This document shows, one piece after another, positions 40,310-48,766 of a stretch of 61,199 nt of DNA. The DNA is taken from NCBI GenBank assembly GCA_028876065.1, contig JAGWTI010000008.1, forward strand, positions 1 through 61,199, given 5' to 3'. Position numbers and translations under genes: made by a program. Source of the stretch: Nitrospirota bacterium (lineage in GTDB: Bacteria; Nitrospirota; Nitrospiria; Nitrospirales; Nitrospiraceae). The notes under the pieces were generated by a model. That model was given only the letters and a program-made list of their open reading frames with translations, did no database searches and was not told where the DNA came from. The stretch's first letter is position 1, and each line of letters starts with the position of its first letter.

Positions 40310-41269
40310 ATGGACGACGTGACTTTTGCCGACATTCAGCGGGCGGCGGAGCGGCTCCGCGGGGTCGCCCACGTGACCCCGGTGTGCACCGGACGCCAAT
40401 TAGATGAAGCCTCCGGCGCGACGGCCTTCCTCAAGTGCGAGAACTTCCAGCGCGTCGGCGCCTTCAAATTTCGCGGCGCCTACCATGCCATCCTCATGTT
40501 GCCTCCGGAAGATCAGGGCCGGCCGATCGTGACCATCTCCTCCGGCAACCACGCCCAGGGGGTCGCCCTGGCCTGCCGGCTGCTGGGCCGGGAGGCCCAC
40601 ATTCTGATGGGCGGCTTGAGCAACCCCATCAAGCGCCAGGCCGTGCTCGGCTATGGGGCGACGATTCACGAAGCAACCGACCACCTGGATGCGGAGCGGA
40701 AACTGCCCGCCCTGTTGGAACAACTCAACGGCGTGTATATCCACCCCTTCAACGACCCGCTGGTCATCGCCGGCCAGGGCGCCGTCATGCTAGAGTTTCT
40801 CTCCACCGTCCCGGATTTGGACGTGGCCCTGGCGCCGGTCGGCGGAGGCGGACTCCTCTCCGGCACCTGTCTGGCGGCGCACGGGATCAACCCCAAGCTG
40901 AAGATCTATGCCTGCGAACCGGCCGGGGCTTTGGATGCGATGCACTCGGTGCGGGAAAACCGCGTCATGCCGATGCCCGAGCCGCGCACGCTGGCGGAAG
41001 GCCTCAAGACCAGCCTCGGCGACGTGACCTTGTCGGTGCTCCGGCAGCATCTGGCCGGCTTCTTCGTGGTGGAGGAAGAAGAAATCCCGCGCGCCATGCG
41101 GTTCGCCTTCGAGCGGCTCAAGCTGGTGATCGAGCCTTCCAGCGCCGTGGCGCTGGCGCCGCTGCTGCGCCGCGAGCCGGCGCTGGTCGGCAAACGGGTG
41201 GGCGTGATCCTGACCGGCGGAAACGTGGACCTGACGGCGTTCTTCGAGCAGTTCGAAAGGAAGGCCTAA
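40310..41269 (+). CDS. threonine/serine dehydratase-like PLP enzyme
   Basis: 319 residues of the fold-type II PLP family. The Schiff-base Lys lies in VGAFKFRGAYHA, the SSGNHAQGVALA motif binds the substrate carboxylate, and VGGGGLLSG binds the PLP phosphate. The C-terminal ILTGGNVDL is typical of serine racemase and catabolic threonine dehydratase. There is no ACT domain, so no isoleucine feedback is expected. Converts L-threonine or L-serine to 2-oxoacid and ammonia. No ribosome site is seen. Confidence 0.9.
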   Translation: MDDVTFADIQRAAERLRGVAHVTPVCTGRQLDEASGATAFLKCENFQRVGAFKFRGAYHAILMLPPEDQGRPIVTISSGNHAQGVALACRLLGREAHILMGGLSNPIKRQAVLGYGATIHEATDHLDAERKLPALLEQLNGVYIHPFNDPLVIAGQGAVMLEFLSTVPDLDVALAPVGGGGLLSGTCLAAHGINPKLKIYACEPAGALDAMHSVRENRVMPMPEPRTLAEGLKTSLGDVTLSVLRQHLAGFFVVEEEEIPRAMRFAFERLKLVIEPSSAVALAPLLRREPALVGKRVGVILTGGNVDLTAFFEQFERKA

Positions 41270-41287
41270 CGCATCGGGATGGGCCAC

Positions 41288-42973
41288 TCATGCACCACGC
41301 CGGCCATACAAGAGCGTGATGTTGATGCGGCGGCTCTCATAGTCGTCTTTGAAACGGATCGTATCCGACTCGTGGAACAGGTCTGAATTGAAAATCAGGG
41401 CGCGGTTCTGCCGGTAGGGGACCGTGATCGCCTTGGCCCCGCTGCTCCGCAGGAACTCCCGCACCTGCGGCTCGTGCGCCGAGCTGTTGTAGGCCTTGAA
41501 GTGCCACTCCTTCGGCGCTTCCTTGTCCCAGACGATGAGCCCCCCGTGCTCCTGGTCCAGATTGGCCTGGTCGGGCGTGATCCAGAAATTCACGTTCACA
41601 GCCGCGGCATCCGCATGGAGGTTGAGCGCCTTCATTTCGCTGTCGCACTTGAACGACCAGGCCTGCATGAGACGGTGCTGCTTGAAAATGCCGGGGAACC
41701 GGAGGCGCAGTTCTTCGGACAGTTGGAGAAAGAGCGGGCAGGAGAAGCCCTCGCCGATGAAGGCCCCCACGTAGCCGTTCGCGTACTCCTTCTTCCAGAT
41801 CGTCGAGTCCAGGCAGAATCGGCGCAAGGAGTCGAGTGCGTCCTTTGTCAGGAGGTCGTCGACGTACGTGATTCCGGGTTTGGCAGCCTCGTAACGGGCT
41901 TCGATAGCCGCCACGTCGAGGGCCGGATTCAGCGCGCCTCCGGGCAAGACGGGACAGTCGGCATAATAGAGGATGCGGTTGAAGGAGGGACGGATCTCCG
42001 TCAGCGCGTCCTTGGGCACCGGCACCGCGAGCTGGCTGGCCGGCAGCTCGCGCGCCAGATGTTGCAGGCGCTTCCACCCGTTCAGGCAGGAGACGGAAGC
42101 CACGGGGATCAGACCCAGGGCAAGCAGGCGCTCCAGCTGCTCCGCTTCATGCTTGATGCGGGACCGATGCACCGTCGCCGGGGCGACCGGCTTGCCGTGA
42201 TTCTGTTTCACATCCGCCGCCCGGCGAAACCACCGTAGCGCCTCGTCGAGCTTCCCTTGCCACAAACAGGCGAACCCCAGGTTGGTTTGCGCCTTCACAT
42301 GGTCCGGACTCAGTCCGAGGACCTTCCGATACGCGGCGATCGCGTCCTCCAGCTGCCCTTGCTCCATCAGCGCGATGCCCAGATTGCACAGGGCTTCCAG
42401 ATGATTGGGTTTGAGATCGAGCGCGCGCCGGTAGCAGGACGCCGCCTCGTCCAGTTTGCCCTGCTCCTTGAGCGCCACGCCCAGATTGTTGTGGGCTTCG
42501 ACATAGGAAGGGTTGGCCTCCAGGGCTTTGCGGTAGGCGAGGACCGCCTCCTCCGGCTTCCCTTGCTCCAAGCGGACATTGCCCAGGTTGCTTAGCGCTT
42601 CCGCATGGGCGGGAAACAGCTTCACGGCCTTCTCGTAGGCCGCCGCTGCTTCGTCCAGCTTGCCTTGTTTCTGGAGGACGACACCCAGGTTGAACCGGTA
42701 GGGGGCCTGGCTTGAATCATTCTGGATCGCTTGGGTCAGGAGCGCGACGGCCTGGTCCAGTTGGCCGACTTGGTAGGCCAGCAAGCCGAGCAGGTGGAGC
42801 GCTTCGGCATGGTTCGGGTCGAGGGCAAGGATCTGTCGGTAGAAGGGCTCGGCCTGGGCCAACCGGCCCGCCCGGTGATGGGCCGATCCCTCTCTCAGCA
42901 ACGGCTGGATCTCGGCCTGGACCGGGCTGCGCTTGTGCGTTTTTTCCTGACGGCGCCGATCGGCTCGATTCAT
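41288..42973 (-). CDS. TPR repeat protein with C-terminal 2OG-Fe(II) oxygenase-like domain
   Basis: 561 residues. After a basic N terminus (MNRADRRRQEKTHKR), about seven TPR repeats occupy residues 30-270, with units such as EALHLLGLLAYQVGQLDQAV and EAHNNLGVALKEQGKLDEAA. The C-terminal third has oxygenase features: the H-x-D in LNLHADAAAVNVNFWI, the distal His in IFNSDLFHESDT and the Arg in YESRRINITLLYG. The intact ligands suggest protein hydroxylation with TPRs recruiting the target. The promoter -10 ends 7 bp before the ATG. Confidence 0.8.
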   Translation of the reverse strand: MNRADRRRQEKTHKRSPVQAEIQPLLREGSAHHRAGRLAQAEPFYRQILALDPNHAEALHLLGLLAYQVGQLDQAVALLTQAIQNDSSQAPYRFNLGVVLQKQGKLDEAAAAYEKAVKLFPAHAEALSNLGNVRLEQGKPEEAVLAYRKALEANPSYVEAHNNLGVALKEQGKLDEAASCYRRALDLKPNHLEALCNLGIALMEQGQLEDAIAAYRKVLGLSPDHVKAQTNLGFACLWQGKLDEALRWFRRAADVKQNHGKPVAPATVHRSRIKHEAEQLERLLALGLIPVASVSCLNGWKRLQHLARELPASQLAVPVPKDALTEIRPSFNRILYYADCPVLPGGALNPALDVAAIEARYEAAKPGITYVDDLLTKDALDSLRRFCLDSTIWKKEYANGYVGAFIGEGFSCPLFLQLSEELRLRFPGIFKQHRLMQAWSFKCDSEMKALNLHADAAAVNVNFWITPDQANLDQEHGGLIVWDKEAPKEWHFKAYNSSAHEPQVREFLRSSGAKAITVPYRQNRALIFNSDLFHESDTIRFKDDYESRRINITLLYGRRGA

Positions 42974-42979
42974 GCGGGC

Positions 42980-43008
42980 AGGCTAGCCCTGTCCTTGGGG
43001 CCTGTCAA
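42980..43008 (-). promoter_or_regulatory. promoter of the TPR-2OG gene
   Basis: On the minus strand, consensus TTGACA (43003-43008), 17 bp spacer, TAGCCT (42980-42985). Transcription would begin at about the ATG (42973). Confidence 0.55.
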
Positions 43009-43059
43009 GCGCCGGCTCGTCCCAGGGCAAACGGAACGACGTTCAGACGCCGGTCCGGC

Positions 43060-43851
43060 TTAGACAGAGAATTTCGCCCAGAGAAAGGTATGGTCGGACG
43101 GGTCCTTGGCGCGCCGCGGTTCGATGTCCACCGCCACCTCGATGCAGCGGTCTGCCAGCGGCTTGGTGGCCAGGATATGATCGATGCGCCACCCCTTGTT
43201 CGCGTCCAGCGAGCTGGGCTGGCGATAGTCCCAGAACGTGTACTGCTGCCGGTCCGGGTAGAGTTTCAGAAACACGTCCTGAAATCCCCAGGCCACGGTC
43301 CGCTCGTAGGCCTTGCGCGCATCCTCATGGTAGCAGACGTGCTTGAGGTGCTTCTCCGGACTGTGCACGTCGATGGGACGCGGCGCCACGTTCATGTCGC
43401 CGCACCAGATCGCCGGCTTGTCGGGAGACAAGTGCTTGGCGAAGTAGCCGCGCAACCGCTTGTACCAGTCCAGCTTGTAGGCATACTTAGGGGAGTCGAT
43501 TTCGAACCCCTGGGGCACATAGGTATTGACGATGGGAATGCCCCGGTACAGGATGCGCAGCAGTCGCGCCTCGTCCGGCTCGCCCCCATCGTCGAATCCA
43601 TGCCAAGTCTGCTCGGGCGGCTGCTTGGTCAGGATCGCGACCCCGTTGTAGGCCTTCATGCCCCGAAAGGTCACGTGGTAGCCGGACGGATGGAGGTCCA
43701 TCAACGGAAACTCCGTATCCTGGACTTTCGTCTCCTGCAAGCAGAGCACGTCGGGTTGGTGCTTGGCCAGCCAGTCGAGGACGATCGGGAACCGTTTGCG
43801 GAGCGAGTTGACGTTGAAGGTCGCGATCTTGATCGACGAGGCGCCGCTCAT
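43060..43851 (-). CDS. xth: exodeoxyribonuclease III-type AP endonuclease
   Basis: 263 residues from the ATG at 43851, which overlaps the stop codon of the upstream lipoprotein gene. The DNase I-like fold has KIATFNVNSLRKR (Asn metal ligand), DVLCLQETKV (catalytic Glu), GVAILTK, the NTYVPQG segment, GDMNVAP (Asp/Asn) and RIDHILATK and SDHTFLWAKF (C-terminal Asp-His). ExoIII cleaves abasic sites and trims 3' ends in base excision repair, complementing tag at 18910. Confidence 0.93.
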   Translation of the reverse strand: MSGASSIKIATFNVNSLRKRFPIVLDWLAKHQPDVLCLQETKVQDTEFPLMDLHPSGYHVTFRGMKAYNGVAILTKQPPEQTWHGFDDGGEPDEARLLRILYRGIPIVNTYVPQGFEIDSPKYAYKLDWYKRLRGYFAKHLSPDKPAIWCGDMNVAPRPIDVHSPEKHLKHVCYHEDARKAYERTVAWGFQDVFLKLYPDRQQYTFWDYRQPSSLDANKGWRIDHILATKPLADRCIEVAVDIEPRRAKDPSDHTFLWAKFSV

Positions 43852-44165
43852 TCGACACACGCTTGTTTGAGCCAGTAGGTCAGCACCTGCCGTTCATCAA
43901 ACGTCAGAATGTACTCCTGGCAGTCCGGTTCGAAGGGATGCCCCTTGTAGGCGTAATTGAACAACGAGTCGGGGAAATAGTGATAGACCCACTCCGTCCC
44001 GCCGTCTTGCAAGGGCTTGGTTTCCGTCGGTTTGCCCAAGCGTGTCGCCACCTCGTCCTGAGAGGCCTTATGGATCTGTTGGGTCAGGTAATCGGCTTGC
44101 CAGGAGGTGCAGGCCGGCAGCGCAACGGACAGTAGCGCGGCCAGCATCCGGATAACGCCCCTCAT
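43848..44165 (-). CDS. small BamE/SmpA-like lipoprotein
   Basis: 105 residues from the ATG at 44165; the ATG at 44171 is also in frame. A lipobox (ALPAC) is followed by a two-helix, three-strand pattern (ASQDEVATRLGKPTETKPL, then TEWVYHYF and EYILTFDERQVLTYW), as in SmpA/OmlA-type lipoproteins such as BamE. It overlaps the preceding GNAT stop and the following xth start by ATGA junctions. A role in outer-membrane assembly is possible but not shown. Confidence 0.7.
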   Translation of the reverse strand: MRGVIRMLAALLSVALPACTSWQADYLTQQIHKASQDEVATRLGKPTETKPLQDGGTEWVYHYFPDSLFNYAYKGHPFEPDCQEYILTFDERQVLTYWLKQACVE

Positions 44166-44626
44166 CGGCATTCGCTTGGCGCCGGCGGCAAGGCCAATGT
44201 CATGGCGCGATGGGGAATTCCGGCATCCTCGAAGAGCTCACCCGTCACCTGAAAGCCTTGCCGTTCGTAAAACCCGACAGCGTGAACTTGCGCCGCCAGA
44301 TAGGCTTTCATCATCCCCTGAGCCCGGGCCAAGTCAAGCAATGTCGAGAGGAGAGCCCGCCCGACGCCTCTTCCTCGATGTTCCTTCAGCACCGCCATAC
44401 GGCCAATCCTTGCCTGCTTCCCCTCCTGATACAAGCGGGCCGTCCCGATGGGCTCTCCGTGATCGCTCCAGACGAGGACATGCTGGTAGAGCGGATCCTG
44501 CCCATCCCATTCGAGCTCAAGCGGCACGCCCTGCTCGCGCACAAAGACCGTTTCACGGATCAAACGGATCGCCGGCTCGCCCTGCTTCCATTCGACCAGA
44601 TCCACACGCATCGTCGCAGACATCAT
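44162..44626 (-). CDS. GNAT-family N-acetyltransferase
   Basis: 154 residues from the ATG at 44626. GNAT core: the strand EPIGTARLY, ARIGRMAVLKEHRGRGVGRALL with the acetyl-CoA loop (Q/R-x-x-G-x-G/A), and YLAAQVHAVGFYERQGF. The substrate-binding N-terminal region (IRETVFVREQGVPLELEWDG) resembles small-molecule acetyltransferases of the ElaA kind. Translational coupling to the lipoprotein gene follows. Confidence 0.85.
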   Translation of the reverse strand: MMSATMRVDLVEWKQGEPAIRLIRETVFVREQGVPLELEWDGQDPLYQHVLVWSDHGEPIGTARLYQEGKQARIGRMAVLKEHRGRGVGRALLSTLLDLARAQGMMKAYLAAQVHAVGFYERQGFQVTGELFEDAGIPHRAMTLALPPAPSECR

Positions 44627-44670
44627 AGGATCACGATTCCTGTGCCAGGACTTACGCCGGGCAGGCCCGG

Positions 44671-45168
44671 TCAGGCCTGGCCGCTCCGGGCCGACTCTTC
44701 CTCTTGCTCGCGAAGAAACTCGGCGAGTCGCGCATCTTCGCGGGCCGCGCGCAGAAACTTGCACCCGATCCCGCGGGAACCCACCGACCGCACCATCGCC
44801 GCCAGTTCGAGGGGCGACTCCTGCCTGGGCAGCGCGACCCGCAAATAGATGATGTCGTCGACGCACAGATGCAGCGTGCTGCGAATAAGGCACCCGCCGA
44901 TCGACAGGTCCACGATCGTCCCTTCGCCCCGCACCTGGTCGCCCGTGAAGGCCAGGGCCAGTTGGACGGGAGTGCGGCGGAACTCGCGTCGCTCCACGAC
45001 GTGGCCAGGCTGAGGTCGCCCCCATCGAACAGCCGGGAACCGATGGCTGCAAAACTGGCACCGGAAGGGGGAAATCCCCAGCAGATCTGCCGCCCGTTCG
45101 AGGAGCGATTCCGGCGGCACGCGGACGACGGATTCCTTATCGCACAGAGGACATCTCAGAGCCCACAC
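44671..45168 (-). CDS. PilZ-domain protein with zinc ribbon
   Basis: 165 residues from a GTG at 45168. An N-terminal zinc ribbon (CPLC and CQFC) precedes a PilZ domain with the c-di-GMP-binding marks RREFRR and DLSIGG (residues about 60-90), then AMVRSVGSRGIGCKFL. Arginines and the D-x-S-x-x-G motif are intact, so c-di-GMP binding is likely. The partner controlled is unknown. The gene lies 44 bp upstream of GNAT on the same strand. Confidence 0.82.
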   Translation of the reverse strand: MWALRCPLCDKESVVRVPPESLLERAADLLGISPFRCQFCSHRFPAVRWGRPQPGHVVERREFRRTPVQLALAFTGDQVRGEGTIVDLSIGGCLIRSTLHLCVDDIIYLRVALPRQESPLELAAMVRSVGSRGIGCKFLRAAREDARLAEFLREQEEESARSGQA

Positions 45169-45207
45169 GCTCGCGCCTCGCTCGCCTAAGCGCCGGCCAT
45201 CGAACCG

Positions 45208-45423
45208 TTATTTCCGAAGATCGTTCTGCTCTCGCATGCGCCGTAAGGTGCAGTACAGCGCATAGCCCTGCGCCAGCATGCCGGTCGCAATCAGCCCCAG
45301 CGAGGTTTGCAGCCAGACGGACTCGGGATGCTCCAACCCATGCATGCCGGCCACAAACCCCAGCGCGATGCAGACAATTCCCACAGACCGGGCAATCATC
45401 GCGCCGACTCGGTGATTGACCAT
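45208..45423 (-). CDS. small two-helix membrane protein
   Basis: 71 residues from the ATG at 45423 (GGAGGGG 9 bp upstream); upstream ATGs at 45441 and 45432 are in frame. Two hydrophobic helices: IARSVGIVCIALGFVAGMHG and SVWLQTSLGLIATGMLAQG, then a charged tail (RRMREQNDLRK). No function recognised. Confidence 0.65.
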   Translation of the reverse strand: MVNHRVGAMIARSVGIVCIALGFVAGMHGLEHPESVWLQTSLGLIATGMLAQGYALYCTLRRMREQNDLRK

Positions 45424-45507
45424 CTCGCCCATCCCCTCCATCTCACCCCCGCGCCAGGGACACGGGGCACAGTACACCGATTCCCGGACCCGACGCAACG
45501 GGACCGG

Positions 45508-46170
45508 CTACCGCTTGCGTAGTTTCGCCAGAAACCACATGGGCACCGCCTCCCGGCCTTCGGCAAAGGCCAGCAGTTCGAAGCGATCCAGGACAAAGGG
45601 GGTGAAGTAGTCCGAAAAGGTATGCGCCGGCTGGCGGATCGTGCAAGGGGGCTGCATATCCGGAATCGTAAACGTGACGGTCTCCTTCCGGTGATACGCC
45701 TGGTGTGTCTTGCGTTGGAACACAAACAGCGGATGCTGGACGAGATAGATGAACAGCCCGCCCGGCTTGAGAATCCGGTGCATCTCCCGGAAAGCCGGCT
45801 GCAAGTCCGGCGCATTGTGCAAAGCGTAGATACTGGTCACCAGATCGAAGAACCGGTTGGGAAAGGCGGTCTTCTGGATCGGCTGAACGGAGAGGCGGTC
45901 GGCGCACTCCGGACACTGCTGCCGGGCCAAGTCGATCATGGCCTTGGATGGGTCCGTACCATAGACGCAGGCTCCGCGCTTCGCGTAGAAGGGCAGATCG
46001 TGGCCATACCCGCACCCGGCGTCCAGGACTGTTTTCCCCCTGAGCGGGATCGTGACCTGTGCGCGGAACGCCCGCCGATGATCCCGCATCGGCGAAGACC
46101 GCTGCGCGCGCATGAAGGCCAGGCCTTCCCGATCATATTGCTGAAAAAACGCATCCGCCCGTCGCGACAT
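45508..46170 (-). CDS. class I SAM-dependent methyltransferase
   Basis: 220 residues from the ATG at 46170, with AGGAGG upstream. Motif I is VLDAGCGYGHDLPFYA, the acidic strand-2 end is VYGTDPSKAMIDLA, and FFDLVTSIYALHN and ILKPGGLFIYLV follow; this is the methyltransferase type 11 (UbiE-like) pattern. The C-terminal part (FSDYFTPFVLDRFELLAFAE) forms the lid. The substrate is probably a small molecule. Confidence 0.85.
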   Translation of the reverse strand: MSRRADAFFQQYDREGLAFMRAQRSSPMRDHRRAFRAQVTIPLRGKTVLDAGCGYGHDLPFYAKRGACVYGTDPSKAMIDLARQQCPECADRLSVQPIQKTAFPNRFFDLVTSIYALHNAPDLQPAFREMHRILKPGGLFIYLVQHPLFVFQRKTHQAYHRKETVTFTIPDMQPPCTIRQPAHTFSDYFTPFVLDRFELLAFAEGREAVPMWFLAKLRKR

Positions 46171-46226
46171 AGAGCCTCCTGGACCATTTCGTGACCGACT
46201 CAGGTCGTGATCGTGAGCACCTGCCA

Positions 46227-46520
46227 TCAGGGACGACGCGGTTCTTCGATCCTCTGAAGGTCCGCGCAGGACTTGGGATCGCCCCAGGCAAAGGCGCGAT
46301 CCACATATTCGGGCGTCGGGTCGCTCCCGCGACATTGCCGATGGAGCACCGTCATGGCAACCCCTCGTTCGTAGGCATCCCGTTCGCCCTGAAGCAACCC
46401 CCGCCCGAATGCAAGCCCCATCGCCAGAAGAATCACGGTCACCAACAGCCCCGGGACAAGCCAGCCCCGGAAATCCGGCGACTGCCCGGACACCCCGTCT
46501 CCGACCTTGATCGCTTCCAT
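46227..46520 (-). CDS. small single-helix membrane protein
   Basis: 97 residues from the ATG at 46520 (GAGAGGA site 7 bp upstream). One hydrophobic segment (GWLVPGLLVTVILLAMGLAF) and a soluble C-terminal tail with two Cys (VLHRQCRGSD and KSCADLQ) which could form a disulfide outside the cytoplasm. No family recognised. Confidence 0.6.
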   Translation of the reverse strand: MEAIKVGDGVSGQSPDFRGWLVPGLLVTVILLAMGLAFGRGLLQGERDAYERGVAMTVLHRQCRGSDPTPEYVDRAFAWGDPKSCADLQRIEEPRRP

Positions 46521-46637
46521 CACCGATTCCTCTCCGTGCAGCATACCGGATTCACGCGCCCGGTCAAATGGCCCGGACGGTGCGCACCGTCCAAGTCCGC
46601 AGGGTGCCAGCCATTTCCCCTCATATTCGTATCATGC

Positions 46638-46666
46638 TTGACGGCCAAGGAGAAAAGTCCTACAAC
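46638..46666 (+). promoter_or_regulatory. promoter of the membrane zinc protein at 46724
   Basis: TTGACG (46638-46643), 17 bp spacer, TACAAC (46661-46666). Confidence 0.45.
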
Positions 46667-46723
46667 CTCCCTATTATGGCGAAGGTCATCCACATCCATC
46701 GTCCGATTCGGGGAGGTGCCGTT

Positions 46724-47206
46724 ATGGTCGAGCCTGTTCCGAAGGCGAAGCCTCTGCTGGCTGGAGTGACCGCGATGTTGATCCTCGCGATCTTTATTCT
46801 GGATGTCCTCACCCCGGCCGGCATTAACATTCCCTTGCTCTATACTATTCCGCTCTTGTTCGCCCTCTTGATTCCCGATCGCCGTTTCTTTCTGTCGGTG
46901 GCCGCCACCGCCGCAATCCTGACGCCCTTCGGTTTTTATTTCTCTCCGCCGGGCGGCGTGGCCTGGATGGGCATCGTGAATCGCCTGATGGTCGTGCTGG
47001 CATTGGGCGTCACCGCGGGATTTTATTGGCGGCTCAAGTCCTTGCAGGCGTTGTTGCCTTTTTGCTCCGGCTGTCAGAAGGTCCGGGACGACCGGGGCTA
47101 TTGGAAACAACTCGAACTCTATCTGGAAGAGCATGCCGGCACCCAATTCAGCCGGGGCCTCTGCCCGACCTGCGTGCAGAAGGAAGCCAAGGCCATCTCG
47201 GCCTGA
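46724..47206 (+). CDS. membrane protein with C-terminal zinc-ribbon sensor tail
   Basis: 160 residues from the ATG at 46724 (GGGAGG 7 bp upstream; ATG at 46676 would add 16 residues). Three or four transmembrane helices (LLAGVTAMLILAIFILDVL, PLLYTIPLLFALLI, FLSVAATAAIL, RLMVVLALGVTAGFY) are followed by a short cytoplasmic domain with CSGCQKVRDDRGYWKQLE and CPTC. This Cys-x2-Cys, KVRDD-x-GYW motif is the same as the short tail found at the ends of many bacterial sensor proteins. The membrane part resembles a small sensory module (MASE-like). Function inferred only. Confidence 0.65.
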   Translation: MVEPVPKAKPLLAGVTAMLILAIFILDVLTPAGINIPLLYTIPLLFALLIPDRRFFLSVAATAAILTPFGFYFSPPGGVAWMGIVNRLMVVLALGVTAGFYWRLKSLQALLPFCSGCQKVRDDRGYWKQLELYLEEHAGTQFSRGLCPTCVQKEAKAISA

Positions 47207-47224
47207 CCGGGCACGGCGCCCGGC

Positions 47225-48601
47225 TCAGGCCAATCGGGCTGCCAGCGCCTCGGCCGGATAGGTGACGATCTCCGCCAAGGTCGGATGATAGTGCGGGATA
47301 CGGAGCAGGTCCCGCACGGTGCCATGGTAGTACATGACCGCGATCAGCTCGTGGATCAGTTCGCCTGCCTCCGGGCCGACGATGTGCGCCCCGAGCAACT
47401 CGCCGGTCTTCGGTCGGCAAAGCAGCTTCACATGGCCATGCCGCTCTCCCAGGCACAAGGCTTTGCCATGGTCATTGAAGGGGTGGGACGCGGCCAGGTA
47501 GGGAACGTCCCGTCTCCGGCACGCCTTCTCGGTCAAGCCCAGCGTCGCCACCTGCGGATCGGTGAAGATCACCTCGCAGGTCAGCCGGTCGTCCAGCCGC
47601 CGCGGGGGCTCCTGCGGATGCACCGCGTTGTAGGCGGCGATCTCGCCTTGCAGGATCGCTTCGTGCACCACATTGTGCACATCGGCCGCGTCCCCGACCG
47701 CAAAGATATGCGGCTGGCTCGTCCGCATCTCGGCATTGACGAGGGGGCGACCGTTCTGAACCTGGACCTGGGCCGCCTCCAGATTCAGTCCGTCGATATT
47801 CGGACGACGGCCCAACGCCTGCAACACCACTTCGGCTGACGCCTGCTTCTCGCGTCCCTCTTGCATAAAGTGCGCGGTTCTCAGGGCCCCGGCTTTGGTG
47901 AACCGCTGCAGCACCGCTCCCGTGCAGACCGCCATGCCCTCCTCGCGAAACCGCGCTTCCAGGGGCTTGGCCAGGTCCTCGTCCAGATGCGAATGGACGT
48001 GGGAGGCCCGCTGGATGAGCGTCACCGCCGTGCCGATCCGTTGATAGAACTGCGCCAGCTCGGTCGCCACCGGTCCGCCGCCCAGCACGAGCAGCGAGGC
48101 CGGCTGGGCCTTGAGATCCAGCAACTCGTCGCTGGTCATGTAGCCGGCCTCTTCCAAGCCGGGAATGGGGATATGGGAGGGAACCGACCCCGTCGCGATG
48201 ATGAACGCCTTGGCGCTCAGCACGTGCCGGCCGACCTGCAGCTCCTGCGGCGAGCGAAACGTCGCCCGTTCCTCATAGAGGGTGAAGCGGGGATCGTGCA
48301 ACGCCTTGATCCGGTCCTCGGCGAATTCCCGGACCAGCCGGTCTTTGCGGGCGATGATGGCGGCCAGGTCGGCCTTGGCCGGAACGGACGCCAGTCCGAA
48401 CTCGCCGGCGCGCCCGATCAGCGCGCTGACCTCCGAGGAACGCAGGATCGTCTTCGTGGGCATGCAGCCCCGAAGGATGCAGAGTCCGCCCAAGGGGCCG
48501 TGATCCACGATCGCCACGTCCGCGCCGGCCTCCTGCGCCGTCCGCGCCGCTGCGTAGCCGGCCGAGCCGCCGCCGATCACGATGACATCATGCATGGTCA
48601 T
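47225..48601 (-). CDS. pyridine nucleotide-disulfide oxidoreductase (dihydrolipoamide dehydrogenase-like)
   Basis: 458 residues. FAD site: VIVIGGGSAGYAAARTA. The redox disulfide is in GGLCILRGCMPTKT (Cys-x4-Cys, as in dihydrolipoamide dehydrogenase and mercuric reductase). NAD(P) binding: LLVLGGGPVATELAQFY; FAVGDAADVHN binds FAD; the active-site His-Glu pair lies in HYHPTLAEIVTYP. No N-terminal HMA domain and no lipoyl or mercury genes nearby, so the role remains open; a mercuric reductase or soluble transhydrogenase-like enzyme is possible. Confidence 0.85.
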   Translation of the reverse strand: MTMHDVIVIGGGSAGYAAARTAQEAGADVAIVDHGPLGGLCILRGCMPTKTILRSSEVSALIGRAGEFGLASVPAKADLAAIIARKDRLVREFAEDRIKALHDPRFTLYEERATFRSPQELQVGRHVLSAKAFIIATGSVPSHIPIPGLEEAGYMTSDELLDLKAQPASLLVLGGGPVATELAQFYQRIGTAVTLIQRASHVHSHLDEDLAKPLEARFREEGMAVCTGAVLQRFTKAGALRTAHFMQEGREKQASAEVVLQALGRRPNIDGLNLEAAQVQVQNGRPLVNAEMRTSQPHIFAVGDAADVHNVVHEAILQGEIAAYNAVHPQEPPRRLDDRLTCEVIFTDPQVATLGLTEKACRRRDVPYLAASHPFNDHGKALCLGERHGHVKLLCRPKTGELLGAHIVGPEAGELIHELIAVMYYHGTVRDLLRIPHYHPTLAEIVTYPAEALAARLA

Positions 48602-48643
48602 AGAATTTTCTTCATGGGCTTGTCAGAACATGTCCCTTTTTAG

Positions 48644-48764
48644 AGGATGCTCAAAAGGGCCACCCAACGAGGCCGCAGGGCGTGAGAACCCCGAGGCGTA
48701 CTGGAGAAGTACGTTGAGGGGTTCGAGCGCCCGAGAACAAAGTTGGGGGCCGTTTTCAGCGTCC
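48644..48764. repeat. palindromic intergenic element, copy 5
   Basis: About 121 bp. Outer arms AGGATGCTCAAAAGGGCC (left) and GGCCGTTTTCAGCGTCC (right). The interior is nearly the same as copy 4 (CCAACGAGGCCGCAGG, GAGGCGTACT, AAGTACGTTGAGG, AACAAAGTTGGG). Its end is 2 bp from the SelO stop codon (48767). Confidence 0.8.
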
Positions 48765-48766
48765 GA

